A model generated the notes under the pieces. The model was not told where the DNA came from. It did no database searches and saw nothing but the letters and a program-made list of their open reading frames with translations. From Alcanivorax sediminis (GTDB taxonomy: Bacteria; Pseudomonadota; Gammaproteobacteria; Pseudomonadales; Alcanivoracaceae), in the NCBI RefSeq assembly GCF_009601165.1, contig NZ_WIRE01000002.1, positions 186,001 to 250,000 on the forward strand: a stretch of DNA of 64,000 bases, given 5' to 3'. Shown one piece after another: positions 27,860-37,427 of this stretch (positions are counted from its first letter, which is position 1; each line of letters begins with the position of its first letter). A program made the translations under genes and the position numbers.

Positions 27860-28357
27860 ATGATAAGGAATGTCATAGCCGCCGCATTGATGCTGGAAGC
27901 CGCATCGGCAGTGGCCTCTACTCCCGTTAGCGTGTTACCCGCCGGTGGCTTTTCGGCCAGCGGCGATCTCTCCCTCAAGAAAGGCAGTATCCCTGTGAGC
28001 TGCAAGACCACGTTTGATGGTGAAGTCGGTAGCAGTGGCCATATCACTGTCACGGCTGTCCATTTCGGTGGTTTCAACCCCCTTTGCAAGAGCATCAAGG
28101 CGCTGGGCCTGCCGTGGCAAGGGCAGGTAGATCATCCGGGCCAGCTCACGGTGGAAGATATGCAGGTCAAGGTGAGGGTGCCGCTGTTGGGCGGGGTATG
28201 TGGCCCAGGGCCGGTAACCCTGGCCTGGACCAACGACAATGCCGGGGCCACCTTTGATGCCGTGACGTTGGGACCCGACTGCGCCATGGATGGCACCATG
28301 ATCACGACGCCACCGGTTCAGATTCGGCCAAGTCAGCACTCCCCTGAGGCAGGTTGA
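27860..28357 (+). CDS. Small exported protein, PraB-like
   Basis: A 165-residue protein starting at the ATG behind AGGATAAG. Signal peptide 1-20 (ending SAVAS). The mature part is one beta-rich domain with paired cysteines, starting SGDLSLKKGSIPVSCKTTFDG. This resembles the PraB-type 'activator of alkane oxidation' family by overall pattern (KG then a Cys-containing strand, later Cys-Gly). The assignment is tentative. Downstream of lpxO but 151 bp away, so not necessarily co-transcribed. Confidence 0.6.
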   Translation: MIRNVIAAALMLEAASAVASTPVSVLPAGGFSASGDLSLKKGSIPVSCKTTFDGEVGSSGHITVTAVHFGGFNPLCKSIKALGLPWQGQVDHPGQLTVEDMQVKVRVPLLGGVCGPGPVTLAWTNDNAGATFDAVTLGPDCAMDGTMITTPPVQIRPSQHSPEAG

Positions 28358-28504
28358 GTGCCGGGATGTACGCACTCTGCAGTATTGACGTATGCGCTTT
28401 GTAATTCAGTCCCTGCGGCTGTTTCCCTGTTGCGGCCTGCACCGTAAAATCGACGGTTTAACGGGTTATACCCGGTCAGATATCAACAGGTAAGGATGAC
28501 ACAC

Positions 28505-29179
28505 ATGCAGAACGTGGTGGCGATTCCCGCGAACCCGGCGCTGGTCAACAGCACCGAAGATTTTCTTCATGCCATAGAGCACGACCGCAAGGATTGCGCC
28601 GAGAAGTTCATACACATGGTGGATCACCTGACTGACCGGGTGATCAGTCTGTTCCTGGTGGAACCTGCCAACATGGCAAACCTGTCTGGTGGCCAGAAAA
28701 AGGTCATCGACTTTGCCGTGTCTACTGCGGGCAAAGCCTCCAGCATGCTGACTCGACAGATTTTCAAGAAGGTCACCAACACCGAGTTTGCGCCGGTGGT
28801 GGCCAATGTGAAGGACATGTACTGGCAAGCCGGTGAAGAGAATGGCGATCACCCATACATCGCGTTCCCGGTAGATGATGCCTTTGCCGCCGATTTCAGC
28901 AAGGCGTCAGCACTGTGTGCGGAAGGCCGCGGCACAGAAGATCTGGCGCTGGTCACCCGGGTGATGGGCGACCTGGCAGACAAGATCATTGATGAGGTGT
29001 TTGTCGTGAACACCAAGAATGTGAAGGTCGGCTTCGTGACCCAGAAAGCCCTGAATGTGGGCGTGGATGGTAGCCGGAAGGCGGTGCACTCCGTGAACAA
29101 CAAGGTGCTCAAGGATCTCAGCGATGAAGAGCTGAAGAACTATATGGGGCACTATGCATCACTGCTGATGCAACGATAA
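28505..29179 (+). CDS. Conserved-looking protein of unknown function
   Basis: A 224-residue soluble protein; I do not recognise the family. The ATG at 28505 has TAAGGA eight bases upstream; an ATG nine bases earlier is less well placed. No signal peptide or membrane segment. Mostly helical by composition, with an acidic middle part (ENGDHPYIAFPVDDAFAADF) and a Lys-rich C-terminal region. Codon use matches its neighbours, and a strong shared terminator follows, so it is a real, expressed gene. Confidence 0.75.
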   Translation: MQNVVAIPANPALVNSTEDFLHAIEHDRKDCAEKFIHMVDHLTDRVISLFLVEPANMANLSGGQKKVIDFAVSTAGKASSMLTRQIFKKVTNTEFAPVVANVKDMYWQAGEENGDHPYIAFPVDDAFAADFSKASALCAEGRGTEDLALVTRVMGDLADKIIDEVFVVNTKNVKVGFVTQKALNVGVDGSRKAVHSVNNKVLKDLSDEELKNYMGHYASLLMQR

Positions 29180-29205
29180 CTGTATCGTAATTTGCATCGC
29201 GCAAT

Positions 29206-29239
29206 AAAAAAGCCCGCCTATTCCAGGCGGGCTTTTTTT
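29206..29239. terminator. Bidirectional terminator between convergent genes
   Basis: AAAAAGCCCGCCT, loop ATTCC, AGGCGGGCTTTTTTT. Serves the unknown gene on the plus strand and the helicase on the minus strand. Confidence 0.95.
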
Positions 29240-29250
29240 GTGCCCGTGCG

Positions 29251-30648
29251 TTAGGCCCCGGCCTTCGCCTGCGGGCGGCTCCCGCTGGGGCGACGACGCC
29301 GGCGTTGCTGGCCGTTGCCCCCGCCGGGTTTGTTGCCGTTGGCGCGGGCAGGGCGGTTGCCTGCCGGGCGTGCCTCTTGCTGGCCTCCCTGTTTGCGAGG
29401 CTGGCCCTGAGGTTGCGATTGCCGTTGAGACTGGCTCTGGCCTTCACCGGGCTGCTTGGGCTTTTTGGGGCGCTTGCGCTTCGGGGCCTGGAGTGGACGC
29501 GCCTGGGGCAGCGCATCGCCGGGCTCAAAGCCAGCCACGGGGCGACGTTCCAGATGCTGCTGAGTCAGCCGCTCAATATCGGTAAGTTGCTGGAACTCGT
29601 CCGCACTGACCAGAGAGATGGCCTGGCCGGTGGCACCGGCGCGACCGGTACGGCCGATACGGTGTACGTAATCTTCTGGCACGTTGGGCAGGTCCACGTT
29701 GACCACCTGCGGTAATTGCTCGATATCGAGCCCGCGGGCGGCGATATCGGTGGCGACCAAGGCGCGGATCTTGCCTCCCTTGAAGTCGGCCAGGGCACGA
29801 GTACGGGCATTCTGGCTCTTGTTGCCATGAATCGCTGCCGCTTCAATGCCGCTGGCTTCCAGCTGTTTGGCCAGCTTGTTGGCGCCGTGCTTGGTGCGGC
29901 TGAATACCAGCACCTGGTACCAGTTATGTTCCTGGATCAGGTGCGTAAGCAGCGCAGGCTTGCGCTTCTTGTCCACCGGGGCTACCCATTGGGAAACCAG
30001 CTCGGTGGTGGTGTTGCGCGGGCTCACATCAATCTCCACCGGGTTGTTTACCAGGCCTTTGGCCAGAGCACGGATATCCGGTGAAAAGGTGGCCGAGAAC
30101 ATCAGGTTCTGTCGCTTCGGCGGGAGTTTGCTGAGGATCTTGCGGATGTCATGGATAAAGCCCATGTCGAGCATGCGGTCTGCTTCATCCAGAACCAGCA
30201 CTTCCAGCTTGTCGAACTTCACCGCGTTTTGCTGGTAAAGGTCCAGCAGGCGGCCGGGCGTGGCCACCAGAATGTCGACACCACCGCGAAGGCGCTGCAT
30301 CTGAGGGTTGATCTTGACCCCGCCAAACACCACCGAGGACTTCAACGGCAGGTGCTTGCCGTAGGTGGCCACGCTTTCGGCCACCTGGGCAGCCAGTTCC
30401 CGGGTCGGGGTCAGCACCAGGGCGCGCACCTGATTGTGGCCCGCAGGTTGGCCGGAACGCAGAAGCTCCAGCAACGGCAGGGTAAAGCCTGCGGTCTTGC
30501 CGGTACCGGTCTGGGCTGCTGCCATCACGTCCCTGCCTTCCAGCACTGCCGGAATGGCCTGGGCCTGAATGGGGGAGGGAGTATCGTAGCCCTTGTCGGC
30601 AACAGCGTTTTGCAGGGCTTCGCAAAGCCCAAGTTCGGAAAAGTGCAT
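29251..30648 (-). CDS. rhlE: DEAD-box RNA helicase, RhlE type
   Basis: A 465-residue ATP-dependent RNA helicase. Motifs in order: Q motif SPIQAQAIP (near residue 25), [53 protein letters not shown] and [10 protein letters not shown]. The last 85 or so residues are a basic, Gln/Gly/Arg-rich tail that would bind RNA. The family acts in ribosome assembly and RNA turnover, often at low temperature. A 44-residue gene lies just upstream on the same strand and may be in its leader. Confidence 0.92.
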   Translation of the reverse strand: MHFSELGLCEALQNAVADKGYDTPSPIQAQAIPAVLEGRDVMAAAQTGTGKTAGFTLPLLELLRSGQPAGHNQVRALVLTPTRELAAQVAESVATYGKHLPLKSSVVFGGVKINPQMQRLRGGVDILVATPGRLLDLYQQNAVKFDKLEVLVLDEADRMLDMGFIHDIRKILSKLPPKRQNLMFSATFSPDIRALAKGLVNNPVEIDVSPRNTTTELVSQWVAPVDKKRKPALLTHLIQEHNWYQVLVFSRTKHGANKLAKQLEASGIEAAAIHGNKSQNARTRALADFKGGKIRALVATDIAARGLDIEQLPQVVNVDLPNVPEDYVHRIGRTGRAGATGQAISLVSADEFQQLTDIERLTQQHLERRPVAGFEPGDALPQARPLQAPKRKRPKKPKQPGEGQSQSQRQSQPQGQPRKQGGQQEARPAGNRPARANGNKPGGGNGQQRRRRRPSGSRPQAKAGA

Positions 30649-30738
30649 CAGGGGTCAAGCCAGCGCGAAATGGGCGGCAAGCCTACCTGATTCGGCCCTT
30701 TGGCACGAGGGGTATTTGCGGCGGGGAGACCGGCGGCA

Positions 30739-30873
30739 TCAGGCCGCCTGGGTGTCCTGGCTCTGGTTTTGCACGGATTCCCAGCGGCCATGGGTATCGG
30801 CATGGGCATCTTCAAAAATGGCATCCAGGTCGTTTGGCATCCATTCCAGATCCAGCATTTCTTCGTTTTCCAT
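30739..30873 (-). CDS. Small acidic protein, 44 residues
   Basis: Reads MENEEMLDLEWMPNDLDAIF and continues to a TGA at 30739. The ATG at 30873 is preceded by AAGGGG at a good distance. The product is strongly acidic, with no signal or membrane segment. It lies 90 bp upstream of the helicase start on the same strand. It could be an independent small protein or a leader peptide. Family not recognised; coding status rests on the ribosome site and position. Confidence 0.5.
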   Translation of the reverse strand: MENEEMLDLEWMPNDLDAIFEDAHADTHGRWESVQNQSQDTQAA

Positions 30874-31300
30874 GGTGCGCCCCTTGTGGGTTGGGATGAG
30901 TCATGAACTGATGTACATACTCTAGGCGGGGAGGGCGAAGGAAACTGTTGCGCCGTTGTAAGCTTTTTCTTACAGAGTGTGAGGCGTGTTGCTGATGTGC
31001 AGTGCATGTAACTGCATTTGGTGTCTTGGGTGTTGCGATAGAACTGTCGCAGGAGCCTGCCTGCAGGCGATCCGAGTCAAGGCGAGGTAGGGATTCCACA
31101 AGCGAGTTTCGAAAATCAAAAACCGACGGCCATACAACAGGCTTGGGGTTTAGCCTTTCGAAACTCGCTTCTGATTTCCTCGCTCAGGCCCGGATCGCCT
31201 GCAGGGAAGTTATTCGCTTCGCTCACCCCTTCGGGGCCGAACTCCGTGCGTTACTCCGCTACGCTACGTTCCTGCAGCGGCTTCGTGGCGAGGGCAGGAA
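30874..31300. other. Gene-free gap with compound palindrome
   Basis: 427 bp without a supportable gene. The middle part (31060-31205) is a long inverted structure described separately; the rest shows nothing recognisable. Confidence 0.6.
31060..31205. repeat. Compound palindrome with GAGTTNC heptamer arms, copy 1
   Basis: Outer arms CCTGCAGGCGATCCG (31060-31074) and its exact inverse (31191-31205) flank inner arms AAGCGAGTTTCGAAAATC (31100-31117) and CCTTTCGAAACTCGCTT (31154-31170). The inner arms belong to the GAGTTNC family also seen at 42080 and 55481. Lies between recQ and the small acidic gene, both on the minus strand. Confidence 0.78.
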
Positions 31301-33436
31301 TCAGCACTGGGCAAGGATCGCCTGACGCACACAGTGCAGCACGCCAGTGGGCCAGTCATCGGCCAGGTACTCCTTTATCTGGCGATAGCTGAAGGTGTCC
31401 TCGGCCAGATTCGGTTGGCTGAGAAGGGCGTCCTGAATGATGCCGATTTCCACGTCGCTGAGGCCAAGCGCCTGTTCCAGTCCGAGCTGGCCAGCGGCGA
31501 TCAGTTGCCCCAGCTCCCGGTACACGGTCTGCTCGTTCAGGTTGTGCTGGCGGGCAATCGCTGCCGGAGCCATGTTGGCCTGGGCAAGGGCAAGAATGTC
31601 GTTGCGGTCCGGGCCCTGAGATTCGGCCACGCCAGGGGGGGCATCGTCGCCATTGAGCACGGCGAGGAATTCCTCCCCGTATCGTTCCAGCTTGCGATCA
31701 CCGACCCCGCTGACTGCCGCCATTTCGCGACGGTTGCGCGGCCGGATGGCGAGCATGTCCATGAGCGTGGCGTCATGAAAGACCACGTAAGGTGGCACGC
31801 CTTCTTCTTCCGCCAGCCGCTTGCGGCAGGCGCGCAGCGCTTCCCACAGGGTACGGTCGGTATCGGCAATATTGGCGTGGCTCTTGCGGGTAGCGGCTTT
31901 TCTGGCTTTGGCGATTTCCTTGCGCAGATGCAGCGGCTGTTCGCCACGGAGGTAAGGGCGACAGGCGTCGGTGAGTTTGAGGGCTCCGTAGCCGTTCATG
32001 TCCACACTCAGCAGCCCCCGGGCCACCAGCTGGCGATAGATACTTTTCCACTGGTCGGCACTGAACTCCCCTCCAATGTTCCAGGTGGAGACATGGTCAT
32101 GGCCGGCACTGGCGATCTTGTCACTGCGATTACCAATCAGCACATCGATCAGGTGGCCGGCACCGTAACGCTGGCCGGTGCGGTAGACGCAGCTCAACGC
32201 CTTCTGAGCGGCGACACTGGCGTCGAAGGTTTCCGGCGGGTTCAGGCAGGTGTCGCAGTTGCCGCAAGGCTGTTCCAGTGTTTCATCAAAGTAATGCAGC
32301 AAGGCCTGGCGGCGGCAGTGGGTGACCTCGCACAGACCGAGCATGGCTTCCAGGCGCTGGTTTTCATTGCGCTTGTGCTGATCGCTGCCGTTGCTTTGGG
32401 CGAGCATCTGTTTGAGTTTGATGGCGTCTTCCAGCCCATAGGCCATCCAGGCAGTGGCCGGTTCGCCATCCCGACCCGCACGACCGGTTTCCTGATAGTA
32501 GGATTCGACGCTCTTGGGGAGATCCAGATGGGCGACAAAGCGCACATCCGGCTTGTCGATACCCATGCCGAAGGCAATGGTGGCGACCATGACAATGCCG
32601 TCCTCACGTAAAAAGCGCTGCTGATGCTTCTCACGCACATTGGCGGCAAGGCCGGCGTGATAGGGCAGTGCGTTAATGCCCTGCTGGCACAACCACTCAG
32701 CGACGGTCTCCACCTTGTTGCGCGACAGGCAATAGACCACACCGGCATCGCCATCATGTTCGCTGCGGATGAAGCGAAGCAGCTGGTTACGGGCGCCGTC
32801 CTTGCGTTCAATGCGGTACTGGATATTGGGGCGGTCGAAGCTGGAGACAAAGTGGCGCGCCTGAGTCAGGTCCAGGCGTTCCGCAATTTCTGTGCGGGTA
32901 CGTTGATCGGCGGTGGCGGTCAGCGCGATGCGTGGCACCGTGGGAAATTCACGGTGGAGCAGGGACAGTTGCAGGTAATCATTGCGGAAGTCATGGCCCC
33001 ACTGGGAAACACAGTGGGCCTCATCAATGGCGAACAGGGCAATGTCGACCTGTTTGAGCAATGACAGGGTGCGTGGCTGAATCAGTCTCTCCGGGGCGAT
33101 GTAGAGCATATCCAGCTCGCCCCTGAGGAGATCATCTTCCAGCCGCCGCACCTGTTCAAAATCCAGGGTGGAGTTCAGGAAGGCCGCGCGCACCCCCAGG
33201 GCCTTGAGCGCATCCACTTGATCTTGCATGAGAGCAATCAGTGGGCTGATGACGACGCCGATGCCGCTGCGCACCAGCGCGGGAATCTGGTAGCAAAGGG
33301 ATTTACCACCACCGGTGGGCATCAGCACCAGGGCGTCATCGCCTTTTACTAACGTGTCGATAATGGCTTGCTGTTCACCACGGAACTGGTGATAGCCGAA
33401 GACATGCTGGAGAACGGAGTGGGCGTCAGATTGCAT
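31301..33436 (-). CDS. recQ: ATP-dependent DNA helicase RecQ
   Basis: A 711-residue 3'-5' helicase for recombination and replication-fork repair. The ATG at 33436 gives the usual N-terminus; 12 more residues upstream lack similarity. Seen: MPTGGGKSLCYQIP, the AIDEAHCVSQWGHDFR motif, SFDRPNIQY, ETGRAGRDGEPA, the zinc cysteines in CEVTHCRRQ and CGNCDTCLNP, a winged-helix region and a C-terminal HRDC domain (about 525-600). A further roughly 100-residue C-terminal extension follows, so it is longer than the E. coli form. Confidence 0.95.
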   Translation of the reverse strand: MQSDAHSVLQHVFGYHQFRGEQQAIIDTLVKGDDALVLMPTGGGKSLCYQIPALVRSGIGVVISPLIALMQDQVDALKALGVRAAFLNSTLDFEQVRRLEDDLLRGELDMLYIAPERLIQPRTLSLLKQVDIALFAIDEAHCVSQWGHDFRNDYLQLSLLHREFPTVPRIALTATADQRTRTEIAERLDLTQARHFVSSFDRPNIQYRIERKDGARNQLLRFIRSEHDGDAGVVYCLSRNKVETVAEWLCQQGINALPYHAGLAANVREKHQQRFLREDGIVMVATIAFGMGIDKPDVRFVAHLDLPKSVESYYQETGRAGRDGEPATAWMAYGLEDAIKLKQMLAQSNGSDQHKRNENQRLEAMLGLCEVTHCRRQALLHYFDETLEQPCGNCDTCLNPPETFDASVAAQKALSCVYRTGQRYGAGHLIDVLIGNRSDKIASAGHDHVSTWNIGGEFSADQWKSIYRQLVARGLLSVDMNGYGALKLTDACRPYLRGEQPLHLRKEIAKARKAATRKSHANIADTDRTLWEALRACRKRLAEEEGVPPYVVFHDATLMDMLAIRPRNRREMAAVSGVGDRKLERYGEEFLAVLNGDDAPPGVAESQGPDRNDILALAQANMAPAAIARQHNLNEQTVYRELGQLIAAGQLGLEQALGLSDVEIGIIQDALLSQPNLAEDTFSYRQIKEYLADDWPTGVLHCVRQAILAQC

Positions 33437-33532
33437 GGGCGGAGTATACCGGTAGCGTCCCCCGACTGACATCCATCTGACCGTCGAGTGTGCTAGGTTG
33501 CAGTGCGATATTCACCAATTCTTGAGTCAGCC

Positions 33533-34678
33533 ATGCAGGATATCTTTCGTCAGTTTCTGGTGTTGGGCCTGGTCAGCTTTGGCGGTCCGGCCGCCCATGT
33601 GGGGTATTTCCATCGCCGGTTTGTGGAGCAGCTGAAGTGGCTGGATGAGGCCGAGTTTGCCCGTTTGATGGCGCTGACCCAGTTTCTGCCGGGGCCAGCT
33701 TCCAGTCAGCTGGGTTTTGCTATTGGCCGGGTGCGAGGTGGCGTGCCGGGGGCGTTTGCCGCCTTTGTCGGGTTTACCTTGCCGTCCTTTCTGATGATGG
33801 CGCTGCTGGCCATCTATGCCTCATCTCTGCCGGAGTGGCTTCAGGGTGGGGCGATCACCGGGCTGAAATGGCTGGCGGTGATGGTGGTGGCGGATGCGGT
33901 GTGGAACATGGGAAAGCGCTTCTGTGCTTTACCTCTGACGCGGGCGTTGGCGGTGATGGTGGCAGCCCTGTTGCTCTTTTGGCCGACCCTGTCCGGGCAG
34001 GTGCTGGCGTTACTCGCCGCCGCAGCGTTGGGGTGGAAGGCGTTGCGGCCGGCGGATGATCAACCTGCTACCGCAACAGAGGGGGCTGCCGTCTGGCGGT
34101 GGAAACCGCTGTTGCTGTTTGCGACTCTGGCGCTGGTGCCGATGGTGCTGGGTGGCAGCGTCTGGGCGCTGTGGGGTGATTTTTTCGCGGCCGGTTCGCT
34201 GGTCTTTGGTGGTGGGCATGTGGTGTTGCCCCTGTTGCAGGAGCTGGTTGGAAGCCAGTTGGAGCCTGACCAGTTTCTGACGGGATATGCCGCAGCCCAG
34301 GCCGTGCCTGGCCCGATGTTTTCCCTCGCGGCCTATCTCGGCGCGGCACTGCTGCCTGCCAGCCCGTGGCTGGGTGCTCTGACGGCAACGCTGGCGATCT
34401 TTCTACCCGGTTTTCTGCTTGTTTTGGGAGTAATGGAAGGATGGCAGTGGCTGTCCTCGCGACCGGCATTGGCTGGGGCGGTGGCAGGTATCAATGCTGC
34501 TGTGGTGGGGCTGCTGCTGGCGGCGCTTTACCAACCTGTGTTCGTTTCTGCCGTAAACGGATTCTGGGACTGGGTAGTCGTGCTCGGCGGCTTTTGGCTG
34601 TTGCGCAGTGGCAAGCTGCCATTGTGGGGGATGGTGCTGGGGATGGCGGGGCTAGGGGTGGTGGCTGAGGTGCTATAG
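33533..34678 (+). CDS. chrA: Chromate transporter, ChrA family
   Basis: A 381-residue inner-membrane protein that exports chromate in characterised homologues. It has two homologous halves, each with the family motif: LVSFGGPAAHVGYFHRRFV and PGPASSQLGFAIG in the first, FGGGHVVLPLLQ and VPGPMFSLAAYLG in the second. About ten membrane helices. The ATG at 33533 is chosen as the family N-terminus. No chrB regulator nearby, and the substrate is assumed from the family. Confidence 0.9.
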   Translation: MQDIFRQFLVLGLVSFGGPAAHVGYFHRRFVEQLKWLDEAEFARLMALTQFLPGPASSQLGFAIGRVRGGVPGAFAAFVGFTLPSFLMMALLAIYASSLPEWLQGGAITGLKWLAVMVVADAVWNMGKRFCALPLTRALAVMVAALLLFWPTLSGQVLALLAAAALGWKALRPADDQPATATEGAAVWRWKPLLLFATLALVPMVLGGSVWALWGDFFAAGSLVFGGGHVVLPLLQELVGSQLEPDQFLTGYAAAQAVPGPMFSLAAYLGAALLPASPWLGALTATLAIFLPGFLLVLGVMEGWQWLSSRPALAGAVAGINAAVVGLLLAALYQPVFVSAVNGFWDWVVVLGGFWLLRSGKLPLWGMVLGMAGLGVVAEVL

Positions 34679-35042
34679 GCGCGCTCCACGTTACCCCGAA
34701 CTCTCCGGGTCGGAGCTCCACTTGGGGTGCGAATCGCACAGTGGTTGTGGTTTCCACCCTCGGTGATATGGCTCCTGCTGATATGTCCGCGCACGATGTC
34801 GCGTGTGTGTTCTCGACGAAGAAGCCCAAGCGGGTAACGCGACCTCCTTCTGACCCCGACTTCGTTCCTCGACTCACGCTGAGGGAAGCTGCCGTCCTGA
34901 TGGCGCAGTCAGGGCTTGTCAGAGCCTGATCAACTGCACCGCGCTTTTCAACTTTGAACTTTCAACGTTTGCCTCATCCCAGGCTCGACCACCGGACTTG
35001 CCTGAAAACCGGAACCGTGGTTCACTTCTTGTGAAGAGATGA
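34679..35042. other. Gap with possible decayed coding remnant
   Basis: 364 bp. A short frame (34741-34929) encodes PRLTLREAAVLMAQSGLV near its end, which loosely resembles the LREAV-IAQLGG stretch near the C-terminus of IS4/Tn5-type transposases. No inverted repeats or other transposase parts are visible, so this is weak. A heptamer array sits at 34944-34971. Confidence 0.3.
34944..34971. repeat. Heptamer array, ACTTTGA type (single arm)
   Basis: CTTTTCA, ACTTTGA, ACTTTCA, ACGTTTG: four units of exact period seven, ahead of the TetR gene. No inverted partner found nearby. Confidence 0.65.
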
Positions 35043-35711
35043 ATGTGGATTCCGATTATGGCGTACCGTGAGACCGACAATGTTCGCGCTCGCAAGGCGG
35101 CCCAGCGCGATCACCTGCTGCACAGTGCCGAGCAGCTGGTCCGGCAGGGGGGCTTTGCCAATCTGACCATGCAGACCCTGGCCAGCCAGGCGGGGGTGGG
35201 GGTGGGCACCCTCTATCGTTATTTCGAGAACAAGCCGGTGCTGGCGGCGGAAGTGTTTCGTGTCGCCACGGAGCGTGAGGTTGCGGCGGTGGCGGATGCC
35301 ATGACCCTGCATGGCAACTTTGCCCGCCGCCTCACCCATGTGCTGGAAACCTTTGTCCGTCGTGCTCAGGTGGCGCCAAAACTGGCCTGGTCGCTGATCG
35401 CCGAGCCGGTGGATCCGGCGGTGGATGCGGAACGTCTCATTTATCGACAACGCTATGCGGAGCTGTACGAGCAATTCCTTGCCGAAGGAGTCAGGCTCGG
35501 CGAGCTGCCGGAGCAGGATACGGCCGTCACGGCCGCCGCCATGGTGGGGGCGATTGCGGAAGCGTTGGTCGGCCCCTTGTCAGAGCCCTTGCCCAAGTCC
35601 GGGCTGGCTGAATCGCTGACGCAATTTTGTCTGCGCGCCATCGGAGCCCGTTGTGAAACGGCATCGGCGGATTCGTCCAGGCAACCTCAATCACTGCACA
35701 AGACGGCGTAA
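35043..35711 (+). CDS. TetR-family transcriptional regulator
   Basis: A 222-residue repressor-type protein. The helix-turn-helix is near residues 28-70 (LTMQTLASQAGVGVGTLYRYFENK). The ligand-binding C-terminal part is variable. Starts at 35043 behind GAAGAG; an ATG at 35058 is the alternative. The acyl-CoA dehydrogenase gene follows 21 bp later on the same strand, which suggests it controls that gene and responds to an acyl-CoA or related compound (inference). Confidence 0.9.
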   Translation: MWIPIMAYRETDNVRARKAAQRDHLLHSAEQLVRQGGFANLTMQTLASQAGVGVGTLYRYFENKPVLAAEVFRVATEREVAAVADAMTLHGNFARRLTHVLETFVRRAQVAPKLAWSLIAEPVDPAVDAERLIYRQRYAELYEQFLAEGVRLGELPEQDTAVTAAAMVGAIAEALVGPLSEPLPKSGLAESLTQFCLRAIGARCETASADSSRQPQSLHKTA

Positions 35712-35732
35712 CCAGATCACGGGAGATCCCCC

Positions 35733-37427
35733 ATGAATGCCAAGCACGAACACCTCAAGCCGGACCCTCTGGCCCAGACCCATGACGTCTTCAATCAGGC
35801 CCGGGCGCTGGAAGGCTACAACGCCTATGACACCGATACCGCATTGCGGGAAGCGGTTCGCCGCCATGGCGCGGGTTGGGCGGAGCCCGCCCTGTCTGCG
35901 CATGGGGCTAAAACCGGGACCGCAGAGATCATCGAGTGGGGTTTCCTGGCCAATGAGCACAAGCCACAGTTCTTCTCCCATGATCGTCAGGGTTACCGGG
36001 TGGATTATGTGAAGTATCACGAGTCCTACCATCGCTTGATGGCACTGGGATTGGAGTCCGGTATTCACTCCGCCCCGTGGACTGATCCGAAACCGGGCGC
36101 CCATGTGGCCCGCGCCGCAAAAAGCTATCTGCAGGCACAGGTGGAAGCCGGTCATGGCTGCCCGCTGACCATGACCTTTGCGGCGGTGCCCTCCATCAGT
36201 CTCACGCCCTCGCTGGCGAAAGAATGGCTGCCGAAAATTCTCAATAACGCCTACGACCCGCGCAACGTGCCCCACTATGAGAAAGAGGCGCTGACCATCG
36301 GCATGGGCATGACTGAGAAACAGGGCGGCTCTGATGTACGCGCCAACACGACCCGTGCCTGGGCTGTCGGCGCCGAAGGCCCTGGTGAGCCCTATGAGCT
36401 GGTAGGACACAAGTGGTTCACTTCCGCGCCCATGTGCGATGCCTTCCTGGTGCTGGCCCAGACCGAGAATGGGCTGAGCTGTTTTCTGGTGCCGCGCTGG
36501 CGTCCGGATGGCAGCAAGAATCCGATCCAGGTGCAGCGTCTGAAGAACAAGATGGGCAACGTGTCCAATGCCTCTTCCGAAATCGAACTGCGCGGTGCGC
36601 TGGGCTGGATGGTTGGTGAAGAAGGGCGTGGCGTGCCGGCCATCATTGAGATGGTGGCCATGACCCGCTTTGATTGCATGATCGGTTCTGCCGCAGGGCA
36701 GCGCCAGGCGGTGGCCCAGGCGGTAAATCATGCTGCCGGTCGGGCTGCGTTCGGCAAGACCCTGCTGGATCAGCCTCTGATGCGCAATGTACTGGCTGAC
36801 CTGCAGCTGGAAGTGGAGGGCTCCCTCGCCATCGCCATGCGCATGGGGGAGGCTCTGGACCAATCCACTCTGGATCCGAAAAACGAACACGAAAAGCTGT
36901 TGCTACGACTGGGCCTGCCAGCCGGAAAATACTGGATATGCAAGCGTAGTCCCTTCCACGCCTACGAGGCCATGGAGTGTCTGGGCGGAAACGGTGTCAC
37001 CGAAGATTTCATCATGGCGCGGTTGTATCGCGAGGCGCCAATCAATGCCATCTGGGAAGGCTCGGGCAATGTGCAGGCACTGGACATGCTGCGCGCTTTG
37101 GCCAAGACCCCGGCAGTACTGGAGACCTGGTTTGCTGAACTTGGCAAGACGGCCGGCAGCGATGCCCGCCTCGACAAGGCCGTGAACGCACTCAAACACG
37201 AGTTCGCTGACATGAACGACGCTGAGTATCGCGCCCGTGACATCGTTGATCGGTTGTCGCTGACCATGCAGGCCAGTCAGCTGGTGGAAGCGGGTAATGC
37301 TTCCGTGGCAGAGGCCTTTATTGCATCTCGACTGGGTGAGCACGGGGATCGTAACTATGGCACTTTGCCGAGGGGACTGGACCTGGAGACGATCCTGGCG
37401 CGGGCGAACCCGTGGATGAGCAGTTAA
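35733..37427 (+). CDS. Acyl-CoA dehydrogenase, AidB-like
   Basis: A 564-residue FAD enzyme. The length and N-terminal extension place it with AidB-type proteins rather than the 380-residue beta-oxidation enzymes. Seen: the flavin-binding MGMTEKQGGSDVRANTT, HKWFTSAPMCDAFLVLAQ, and the catalytic region with YEAMECLGGNGVTEDF and LYREAPINAIWEGSGNV. AidB protects DNA under alkylation, and others oxidise acyl-CoAs; the sequence alone does not decide. Its TAA stop lies inside the first unit of a heptamer array. Confidence 0.9.
   Translation: MNAKHEHLKPDPLAQTHDVFNQARALEGYNAYDTDTALREAVRRHGAGWAEPALSAHGAKTGTAEIIEWGFLANEHKPQFFSHDRQGYRVDYVKYHESYHRLMALGLESGIHSAPWTDPKPGAHVARAAKSYLQAQVEAGHGCPLTMTFAAVPSISLTPSLAKEWLPKILNNAYDPRNVPHYEKEALTIGMGMTEKQGGSDVRANTTRAWAVGAEGPGEPYELVGHKWFTSAPMCDAFLVLAQTENGLSCFLVPRWRPDGSKNPIQVQRLKNKMGNVSNASSEIELRGALGWMVGEEGRGVPAIIEMVAMTRFDCMIGSAAGQRQAVAQAVNHAAGRAAFGKTLLDQPLMRNVLADLQLEVEGSLAIAMRMGEALDQSTLDPKNEHEKLLLRLGLPAGKYWICKRSPFHAYEAMECLGGNGVTEDFIMARLYREAPINAIWEGSGNVQALDMLRALAKTPAVLETWFAELGKTAGSDARLDKAVNALKHEFADMNDAEYRARDIVDRLSLTMQASQLVEAGNASVAEAFIASRLGEHGDRNYGTLPRGLDLETILARANPWMSS

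Noticed and set aside
34741..34929. 62-codon frame considered as a gene
   Set aside because: No ribosome site, odd composition, no family; kept only as a possible remnant.
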